Of a stretch of DNA of 21,124 nt, positions 7,222 to 15,058 are shown piece by piece. Source of the stretch: Dokdonella_A sp039926425 (GTDB lineage Bacteria; Pseudomonadota; Gammaproteobacteria; Xanthomonadales; Rhodanobacteraceae); contig NZ_JBDSWZ010000097.1 in assembly GCF_039926425.1 (NCBI RefSeq), forward strand, positions 1 to 21,124. Direction: 5' to 3'. Below the pieces are notes generated by a model. That model had not been told where the DNA came from. It worked only from the letters and a program-made list of their open reading frames with translations, and searched no databases. The position numbers were made by a program, and so were the translations under genes. Numbering within the stretch: the first letter of the stretch is position 1; the number at the start of each line of letters is the position of its first letter.

Positions 7222-8667
7222 ATGAGGAATACAAAAGGCGGTGTGGTGTACCGCTGGATGATGGTGCCGGTGCTGTTGCTGGCGTTGGTCATGCAGGCGA
7301 ATTCGGCAGACTTGCCGGACTTCACCGGGTTGGTCGAGAAGTACGGGCCCGCCGTCGTCAATGTGCAAGCCACCGGCAGCAGTGAAGCGCAAGGCAATCC
7401 GCAGGGCCAGGACCCGAACGACCAGCAGGACGTGCCGGAGATCTTTCGCAGATTTTTCGGCCCGATGCCGCAGCCCCACGGTGGCGGAGGCAATCGTGTG
7501 TCGATGGGCTCCGGTTTCGTCATTTCGGCTGATGGCTACGTGTTGACCAACAATCACGTGGTCGACGGTGCGGAACGGGTCACGGTGCGCTTGTCCGATC
7601 GGCGCGAGCTCGATGCGAAGGTGGTCGGGACTGACGCGCAGTACGACATCGCGCTTCTGAAGATCGAGGCAAGCGATCTTCCGGTCGTCAGTCTTGGCGA
7701 CTCGAAGAGCGTCAAGTCGGGCCAGTGGGTCGTCGCGATCGGCTCGCCCTTCGGGTTCGACCACTCGGTCACGGCCGGGATCGTCAGCGCGGTCGGGCGC
7801 AATTTCGGTGGCGCCGATCAGCAATACGTGCCGTTCATCCAGACTGACGTCCCGATCAATCGCGGCAACTCCGGCGGTCCGTTGTTCAACCTCGCGGGGC
7901 AGGTGGTCGGCATCAATTCGCAGATCTTCTCCAATACCGGCGGTTTCATGGGCGTGTCGTTCGCCATTCCAATCGACATCGCGATGAGCGCGGTCGATCA
8001 GATCAAGACCACAGGCCGCGTCAGTCGCGGCATGATCGGCGTACAGATCCAGAATGTGGATCGCGAGAACGCAAAGGCTCTAGGACTCCCGCGAATCGGC
8101 GGAGCGCTGGTGAACCGGATCACTCCGGGAAGTTCGGCGGACAAGTCGGGCGTGAAGCTCGGTGATGTCATTCTGGGCTTCGGCGGCCATGAGATCGTCA
8201 GCTCGGCAGACCTTCCGCCGTTGGTCGGATCGAGCAGGCCGGGGAGCAAGGCGGACCTCAGCGTCTGGCGCGATGGCAAGACGCTGACCATTCCGGTGAC
8301 CGTCGGTGAGTTGCCGGCAGACAGCAAAGCCTTGGCGAGCGCTCCACGCGGTGGTGCGCCCGTCATTGCCGCCAACAGCCTCGGAATCGTGGTGGAGGAA
8401 CTGACACCCCAGCAGCGCAAGGAAGCGGGCATCGATGGCGACACTGGTGTCGTCGTGACGAAGATCACCGGCGCCGCCGCGCGTCGAGCGGCGATCCAGC
8501 CGGGCGATGTGATCCTGATGATCGGTCGCAAGCCCGTGACGACGGCGGCTGACTTCAATGCCGGCGTCAACGCAGTGAAGCCGGGCGACTCGGTGATGGT
8601 GCTGGTTCGCCGCGACGATCAGACCCAGTTTCTTGCCGTGACCGTGCCAAAAGCGAAATCCGAATAA
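7222..8667 (+). CDS. degP: Periplasmic serine endoprotease DegP/MucD (HtrA family)
   Basis: A 481-residue protein from the ATG at 7222, which has AAGAGGA 7 nt upstream and begins directly with a signal peptide (MRNTKGG...VLLLALVMQANSA). A GTG at 7180 would add 14 acidic residues and is less likely. The trypsin-like domain holds the triad H112 (TNNHVVDGA), D142 (AQYDIALLKI) and S217 (RGNSGGPLF). Two PDZ domains follow at about 266-356 and 385-478 (GDVILMIGRKPV in the second). It degrades or refolds damaged envelope proteins. Placement directly after rpoE-rseA-rseB corresponds to mucD at the end of the Pseudomonas algU-mucABCD cluster, here without mucC/rseC between. A sigma-E promoter lies upstream. 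Confidence 0.95.
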   Translation: MRNTKGGVVYRWMMVPVLLLALVMQANSADLPDFTGLVEKYGPAVVNVQATGSSEAQGNPQGQDPNDQQDVPEIFRRFFGPMPQPHGGGGNRVSMGSGFVISADGYVLTNNHVVDGAERVTVRLSDRRELDAKVVGTDAQYDIALLKIEASDLPVVSLGDSKSVKSGQWVVAIGSPFGFDHSVTAGIVSAVGRNFGGADQQYVPFIQTDVPINRGNSGGPLFNLAGQVVGINSQIFSNTGGFMGVSFAIPIDIAMSAVDQIKTTGRVSRGMIGVQIQNVDRENAKALGLPRIGGALVNRITPGSSADKSGVKLGDVILGFGGHEIVSSADLPPLVGSSRPGSKADLSVWRDGKTLTIPVTVGELPADSKALASAPRGGAPVIAANSLGIVVEELTPQQRKEAGIDGDTGVVVTKITGAAARRAAIQPGDVILMIGRKPVTTAADFNAGVNAVKPGDSVMVLVRRDDQTQFLAVTVPKAKSE

Positions 8668-8688
8668 GCGAACCGGTGTGCGAAGCGG

Positions 8689-8709
8689 CCGTCGTCCCGT
8701 GGGCGACGG
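8689..8709 (+). terminator. Weak hairpin after degP, possible terminator
   Basis: CCGTCG (8689-8694) pairs with CGACGG (8704-8709) around a 9-nt loop, 21 nt after the degP stop. No T-tract follows, so it is at best a poor intrinsic terminator or a Rho-related or processing structure. Confidence 0.25.
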
Positions 8710-8767
8710 TCGTTCCACATGCGCTCCGCGATGCAACGCGCGTATTGGCCCGGCGCCGGGGATTTTC

Positions 8768-8776
8768 TGCGATAAT
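8768..8776 (+). promoter_or_regulatory. Extended -10 promoter candidate for lepA
   Basis: TGCGATAAT at 8768-8776 combines a TGn extension with a good -10 hexamer (GATAAT). A TTGGCC at 8745-8750 is too far away (20 nt) to be a normal -35, which is tolerated in extended -10 promoters. Transcription would begin near 8783, leaving a leader of about 26 nt. Confidence 0.5.
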
Positions 8777-8808
8777 CACCGGCTTATGTCCGCTGTCCTG
8801 CGCCCCCG

Positions 8809-10599
<1,791 letters not shown>

Positions 10600-10615
10600 T
10601 CCACGTCCACGTGAC

Positions 10616-10644
10616 AGCGAAGCGTCCGGCTCCGGCGCTTCGTT
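10616..10644 (+). terminator. Hairpin between lepA and lepB (attenuator or weak terminator)
   Basis: CGAAGCG (10618-10624) pairs with CGCTTCG (10636-10642) around an 11-nt loop, and a flanking G-T and A-T pair extend the stem to 9 bp. Only two T follow, so full termination is doubtful. It lies 16 nt after the lepA stop and 22 nt before the lepB start. Confidence 0.3.
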
Positions 10645-10666
10645 CCAGAATCAGAAGGGATCGTTC

Positions 10667-11500
10667 ATGGATTTCGATTTCGCATTGCTGCTGGTCGTTC
10701 TGACCGCCGTCGCCGGGGTGATCTGGCTCATCGACAGCCTCGCGCTGGCGCCGGCGAGGAAGCGCCGCGCACAGGCGCTGGAGGAGATGACCGCACTGTC
10801 CCAGGAGGAGCGCAACGCGCGTGCGCGCCATGCACTGCAGGAACCCATTCCGGTCGAGTATGCCCGTTCGTTCTTCCCGGTATTGCTGGTGATCCTGCTG
10901 TTCCGGTCGTTCGTCGCCGAACCGTTCAAGATTCCGTCGGGTTCGATGATGCCGACCTTGCTGGTCGGCGATTTCATTCTCGTGAACAAGTTCGCGTACG
11001 GATTTCGCCTTCCGGTGCTGAATACGAAGATCCTCAGCGTCGGCGAGCCCGAACGTGGTGATGTGTTCGTGTTCCGCTACCCGGAAAATCCGAAGGAGGA
11101 CTACATCAAACGCGTGATCGGCCTCCCCGGTGACGAAATCACGTACCGCAACAAGACCTTGTTCGTCAACGGCACGGAAGTGGCCGAAACAGCGCTCGGT
11201 CCTTATGCGGGTCCGATCGAGCCGGGTCGGCGGATGGACGGCGCGCAGCTGAAGCAGGAGAATCTGGGCGGCGTGCAACATCGCATACTGGAAATGCCGC
11301 AGGTGTGGGTCGGGCACGAGGGAACGTGGAAAGTGCCGGAGGGGCACTATTTCGCGATGGGAGACAATCGGGACAACAGCGCCGACAGTCGCTTCTGGGG
11401 CTTCGTGCCTGAAGCGAATCTGGTGGGCAGGGCGTTCCTGATCTGGATGAACTTTGATGGGGGCGTTGATTTCAGTCGCATCGGGACGATAATCAGGTAG
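10667..11500 (+). CDS. lepB: Signal peptidase I (LepB)
   Basis: A 277-residue inner-membrane protease that removes signal peptides from exported proteins. The ATG at 10667 has AAGGGA 6 nt upstream; the frame stays open back into lepA, but that extension has no domain support. Two N-terminal membrane helices are visible at about 4-24 (ALLLVVLTAVAGVIWLI) and 67-84 (ARSFFPVLLVILLFRSF). The catalytic serine is S93 in PSGSMMPTL and the general-base lysine is K148 in DYIKRVIGLPGD. The conserved box GDNRDNSADSRFWGFV lies near the C-terminus. The signal peptides of RseB, DegP and YdbH in this window would be its substrates. Confidence 0.97.
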   Translation: MDFDFALLLVVLTAVAGVIWLIDSLALAPARKRRAQALEEMTALSQEERNARARHALQEPIPVEYARSFFPVLLVILLFRSFVAEPFKIPSGSMMPTLLVGDFILVNKFAYGFRLPVLNTKILSVGEPERGDVFVFRYPENPKEDYIKRVIGLPGDEITYRNKTLFVNGTEVAETALGPYAGPIEPGRRMDGAQLKQENLGGVQHRILEMPQVWVGHEGTWKVPEGHYFAMGDNRDNSADSRFWGFVPEANLVGRAFLIWMNFDGGVDFSRIGTIIR

Positions 11501-11565
11501 TTCCGCCCAAATCGGCGCGTGGCCGTCGGCAGTGAACCAATTTGGCAACCAGGGGAAATGGGCGA

Positions 11566-11955
11566 ATGAAAATGCATCGCAAGACCAAGGGCATCACGCT
11601 GATCGGGTTCGCGATCCTGTTGTGCGTTGTCGGATTCTTCGCTTATCTGGCGATGCGCCTCGTACCCATGTACATCGAATACTTCGGCGTTGTGAAGGCG
11701 ATGAACCAGGTACGGACGGACGGTGGAGCCGCGTCCAAGACGCTCGATCAGATCCGTCGGGATCTGCATTTCAAGTTCGATACGGAGTATGTGGACAACG
11801 ATGCCGTGCCGCCTTCGGCGATCACCCTGAAGCGCGAGGCGGGTGCCGCCACGCTTCGCATTGCCTATGAGAAGCGTGTCCCGTTCGTCTACAACCTCGA
11901 TATCGTCGGGTCGTTCGACAAGTCGATCAATCTGACTGGTCCAGGTGGCGATTGA
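11566..11955 (+). CDS. DUF4845 family small membrane protein
   Basis: A 129-residue protein with one N-terminal membrane helix (about 9-30, ITLIGFAILLCVVGFFAYLAM) and a soluble domain containing MNQVRTDGG, a helix, then LHFKFDTEYVDNDAV and the strand-rich end RIAYEKRVPFVYNLDIVGSF. This matches my memory of the DUF4845 family, commonly found between lepB and rnc in gammaproteobacteria. Its function is not established. The ATG at 11566 has AGGGGA 9 nt upstream and is preferred over an in-frame TTG at 11542. The end overlaps the rnc start by 11 nt, so the two are probably translationally coupled. Confidence 0.88.
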   Translation: MKMHRKTKGITLIGFAILLCVVGFFAYLAMRLVPMYIEYFGVVKAMNQVRTDGGAASKTLDQIRRDLHFKFDTEYVDNDAVPPSAITLKREAGAATLRIAYEKRVPFVYNLDIVGSFDKSINLTGPGGD

Positions 11956-12613
11956 CGGGCTGCTCGGGCACTCGTTCGCGAGTGCGGCTTTGCTCGACCA
12001 GGCACTGACGCATCGAAGCGCCAGTCATCTCAACAACGAGCGACTCGAATTCCTCGGCGATGCGCTGCTCAACCTGTTCGTCGCTGAACTGGTCTACGAA
12101 CACCATCCACGTGCCGACGAAGGTGAAATGACCCGACTTCGTGCGGCACTCGTCAACGGCGGCGCACTGGCAGAAATCGCGCGGGCTCATGACATCGGGG
12201 ATCGCCTGCATCTCGGTGGCGGTGAGTTGAAGAGCGGTGGCTTCCGCCGTGATTCAATCCTGGCTGACGCCTTCGAGGCAGTGATTGCGGCCATCTATGC
12301 CGATGCAGGTTGGGCCGCATGTCGCGACGTCGTGCGGCGCCTGTTCGTGGATCAGGTCAGCGCGGGTGCACACACGCCCAAGGATGCCAAGACCCAGTTG
12401 CAGGAATTGCTTCAGGGCAGGAATTTCGCACTTCCGGCGTATGAACTCATGGTCGTTTCGGGCGAGGAGCACGCGCGCCGGTTTGATGTGCGTTGCTACG
12501 TCGAAACACTCCATATCGAGGCGACGGGAAGCGGCAGCAGTCGCCGCGCCGCGGAACAGCTCGCTGCCGAGCAGGTACTGGTCGAACTGAAGGCAAAATT
12601 CAATGGACGTTGA
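11945..12613 (+). CDS. rnc: Ribonuclease III
   Basis: A 222-residue endonuclease that cuts double-stranded RNA in rRNA precursors and mRNAs. The catalytic domain carries the signature NERLEFLGD (31-39, with metal-binding E32, E35 and D39) and the second acidic pair D108 and E111 in LADAFEAVIAAIY. A double-stranded RNA-binding domain occupies about 147-220, ending in the typical SGSSRRAAEQLAAEQVL. The start is a GTG lying 11 nt inside the end of the DUF4845 gene. Reading from the next ATG would remove the first helix. It is in operon with era, which it overlaps by another 11 nt, the conserved rnc-era arrangement. Confidence 0.97.
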   Translation: MAIDGLLGHSFASAALLDQALTHRSASHLNNERLEFLGDALLNLFVAELVYEHHPRADEGEMTRLRAALVNGGALAEIARAHDIGDRLHLGGGELKSGGFRRDSILADAFEAVIAAIYADAGWAACRDVVRRLFVDQVSAGAHTPKDAKTQLQELLQGRNFALPAYELMVVSGEEHARRFDVRCYVETLHIEATGSGSSRRAAEQLAAEQVLVELKAKFNGR

Positions 12614-13514
12614 AACGATCTCCCCTTCGACGCACCGCTTCGGTCGCGTTGCGCTGATCGGCCGGCCGAATGTGGGCAAATCGACGCTGCTCAACGCGTT
12701 GCTCGGTACCAAGCTGAGCATCGTTACACCGAAGCCCCAGACGACGCGGCATCGAATCCTCGGCATCGTCACGCACGCCGATTCGCAAATCGCGTTCATC
12801 GACACACCCGGACTTCACCAAGGCGGAAAGCGCGCCCTCAACCGTCAGCTCAATCGCATCGCCCGCCAGGTGCCGGACGAGGCCGACGTGCTGGTCCACG
12901 TCATCGATGGCATCCGCTGGCGCGACGAAGATGAAGATGTCTGGAAGCTCATCGCTGCACAGTCCTCTCCCTGTCTGCTGGTGGTGAACAAGGTCGACAA
13001 GCTCCCGGACAAGACGACGCTGCTGCCGTTCGCCGCACAGGTGACGCAGGAACGACCATACAAGTCGGTCCATTTCATCGTTGCGCGACGCGGCGACGGG
13101 GTTCGTGCACTGCTGGACGAACTGGTCGGCTTGATGCCGCACGGCGATGCAGAGTACGGGGAAGACGAATTCACCGATCGCAGCGAGCGCTTTCTCGTGG
13201 CCGAGATGATTCGCGAGCAACTCATGCTGCAACTTGCCGAAGAATTGCCGTACGCCACCGCGGTCGAAATCGAGCGGTTCGAGGACGAGCCTGGTCTCAC
13301 GCGGATCGGCGCGGTCATCTGGGTCGAACGCGACGGCCAGAAGGGCATCGTGATCGGCGCCGGTGGCGGTCAGCTGAAGAAGATCGGAAGCTCGGCGCGA
13401 CGTGCGATGGAGACGGTGCTGGATCGACGCGTCTTCCTCGAATTGTTCGTCCGTGTCCGCGAATCGTGGAGCGACGATGCGGCTGCGCTGAGACAATTCG
13501 GCTATTCGGAGTAA
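12603..13514 (+). CDS. era: GTPase Era
   Basis: A 303-residue GTPase needed for 16S rRNA maturation and 30S assembly. The motifs are G1 GRPNVGKS (20-27), the effector loop VTPKPQTTRH (41-50), G3 DTPG (67-70) and G4 NKVD (129-132). The C-terminal KH domain (about 210-300) has GQKGIVIGAGGGQLKKIG around 235-252, which binds the 3' end of 16S rRNA. The KH loop reads IGAGGG where many homologues have IGKGG. The start overlaps the rnc stop by 11 nt. Confidence 0.98.
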   Translation: MDVETISPSTHRFGRVALIGRPNVGKSTLLNALLGTKLSIVTPKPQTTRHRILGIVTHADSQIAFIDTPGLHQGGKRALNRQLNRIARQVPDEADVLVHVIDGIRWRDEDEDVWKLIAAQSSPCLLVVNKVDKLPDKTTLLPFAAQVTQERPYKSVHFIVARRGDGVRALLDELVGLMPHGDAEYGEDEFTDRSERFLVAEMIREQLMLQLAEELPYATAVEIERFEDEPGLTRIGAVIWVERDGQKGIVIGAGGGQLKKIGSSARRAMETVLDRRVFLELFVRVRESWSDDAAALRQFGYSE

Positions 13515-13580
13515 CCCTGCGCGCCGGAATGGCGTCGGGACTTCCTTGTCGCGACGCATCTCTCACGACGCTCTCCAACG

Positions 13581-14300
13581 ATGAAGCGCTTTGAAGGTCA
13601 GCCCGCCTTTCTCCTTCATGCACGTGCATATCGTGAAACCTCGCTGTTGCTGGACGCATTCACGCGCGAACATGGACTCGTCGGCATGGTCGCCCGCGGC
13701 GTGCGGCGCGAGCGCAGTCGTCTTCCGCGTGGGCTCCTGCAGCCGTTGCAGCCGCTTCTGATCGGATGGGTTTCCCGCGGTGATCTGGGGACGCTGACGG
13801 GCGCCGAGGCGGCGAGCGCACCGATCTCCCTGTCTGGCGATGTGCTGCTTGCCGCCATGTATGTCAACGAACTGGTCCTGCGCATCATGGGTCGCAACGA
13901 TCCGCATGCCGAGTCCTTTGCCGCCTATGCGCTGTGCCTGTCGCGACTTGCGGAAGGGCTCGACATGGGCTGGACACTGCGCCGCTTCGAACGTGATCTG
14001 CTCGCCGACCTGGGTTATGCGCTTGCGTTGACGCAGACAGCATCCGGCCATGCGATCGAACCGGAACGCACCTACGGCTACGATCCCGGCGAAGGGGCCG
14101 GCGCGTGGAATGAGCGCTCGCCGTTTGCGCGCGTCGAAGGCGCCGCGTTGCTCGGACTCGATCGCGACCAGCGGCCGTCGGACGCGCATCTGGTGCAATT
14201 GAGGCGTCTGATCCGTGCCACCATCCGTCATCTGATCGGCGGCGACCTCAATACCTGGGCGCTGTCGTCAAAGCGCCCGCTGACCGACGATCGCCGCTGA
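13581..14300 (+). CDS. recO: DNA repair protein RecO
   Basis: A 239-residue RecO, close to the usual length. The N-terminal OB fold (about 5-80) begins PAFLLHARAYRETSLLLDAFTREHGLVGMVARGVR, a family hallmark. It is followed by a helical domain containing YVNELVLRIMGRNDPH and LRRFERDLLADLGY. Its role is RecFOR loading of RecA onto SSB-coated DNA. It follows era with 66 nt between and no obvious promoter or terminator, matching the lepB-rnc-era-recO order of gammaproteobacteria. No pdxJ follows; instead the last 33 nt overlap the end of an oppositely oriented gene. Confidence 0.95.
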   Translation: MKRFEGQPAFLLHARAYRETSLLLDAFTREHGLVGMVARGVRRERSRLPRGLLQPLQPLLIGWVSRGDLGTLTGAEAASAPISLSGDVLLAAMYVNELVLRIMGRNDPHAESFAAYALCLSRLAEGLDMGWTLRRFERDLLADLGYALALTQTASGHAIEPERTYGYDPGEGAGAWNERSPFARVEGAALLGLDRDQRPSDAHLVQLRRLIRATIRHLIGGDLNTWALSSKRPLTDDRR

Positions 14301-15014
14301 CGCCGCGTGAACAAGGCGCTCGCGCAGAGCCTGGCAGGTCGCGAGGAAGCGGGCGATTTCCGCGTCCGGCCATCCCGGCGCCAGTGCGCTGCGCAGCCGC
14401 GCTCCCGCGCTGACAAGTGCGGGCACACCACAGAATCCAGCCGATGCGTCGAGTCGATGCAAGCGGTCGAGCAACGCCGGCGTGTCCCGACGCGCACCGA
14501 TGGCAGCAAGCTCAGCGGGCAGTTGCTCCAGTTCGATGACAAGCAATGCGCGCAATGCTGCAGCGATGACGCGATCGCCACCGGCAGCCGTGAGTGATTG
14601 ATGGTCGTCCAGCATCATGTCCGCGTCGCGCCACGGATCGCTGGGCACGATGTGACGCCGAAGCGCGACCCTCACGGCGTCAACGCCGATCGGCTTCACG
14701 AGGACGTCGGCAAATCCCGCGGCAAGCAAGGTGCCGCGCGTGGTGGAGGCGTTGTCCGCCGTGGTGGCCAGCGCGGTGGCATTGCGTGACGGGCCGCATT
14801 CCGCACGCACACGGTTGAGCACGTCGATGCCGCCCATCACCGGCATGCGCGCGTCGAGCAGCAGCAGATCGAATGCGCTCCCCGCTGCGACTTCCAGCGC
14901 CTGGCCTCCGTCGCTGCACTCGACGACGTCGAGATCCAGCGGCGCCAGCACGTCGCGAAAGAACGCGAGAGTGAGCGGATTGTCATCGGCAACCAGCAGA
15001 CGCGGCTTCGCCAT
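14268..15014 (-). CDS. REC-Hpt phosphorelay protein (orphan response regulator with histidine phosphotransfer domain)
   Basis: A 248-residue cytoplasmic protein from the ATG at 15014; an in-frame ATG at 15026 and a TTG at 15074 are less likely alternatives. The receiver at about 4-122 is canonical: D10-D11, phosphoacceptor D54 in LLLLDARMP, T84 and K107 in LVKPIG. The second half (about 140-245) is all-helical and contains RLHRLDASAGFCGVPAL, which fits the Hpt motif HxLxxSA with H186 as the phosphorylatable histidine, though Asp replaces the usual Lys after Leu. There is no DNA-binding or enzymatic output domain. It may pass phosphate between a hybrid kinase and a regulator, as the detached REC-Hpt end of BarA/EvgS-type kinases does. 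No kinase gene is in the window. It is convergent with recO (33-bp overlap) and divergent from the YdbH-like gene. Confidence 0.88.
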   Translation of the reverse strand: MAKPRLLVADDNPLTLAFFRDVLAPLDLDVVECSDGGQALEVAAGSAFDLLLLDARMPVMGGIDVLNRVRAECGPSRNATALATTADNASTTRGTLLAAGFADVLVKPIGVDAVRVALRRHIVPSDPWRDADMMLDDHQSLTAAGGDRVIAAALRALLVIELEQLPAELAAIGARRDTPALLDRLHRLDASAGFCGVPALVSAGARLRSALAPGWPDAEIARFLATCQALRERLVHAASAAIVGQRAL

Positions 15015-15058
15015 CACCCGCAGCATTCCAACGGCAAGGGCTGGCAGAATGGTGGGCA

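Noticed and set aside
8669..8697. A possible third sigma-E promoter before lepA (CGAACCG-15-GTCGTCC)
   Set aside because: The spacing fits, but the -10 half has GTC followed by GTC rather than [AT][AG]A and the -35 lacks the final TT. The extended -10 element nearby is a better explanation for lepA.
11507..11546. Inverted repeat CCAAAT/ATTTGG between lepB and the DUF4845 gene
   Set aside because: The arms are only 6 bp and separated by about 30 nt with no T-tract, so it is weak both as an operator and as a terminator.
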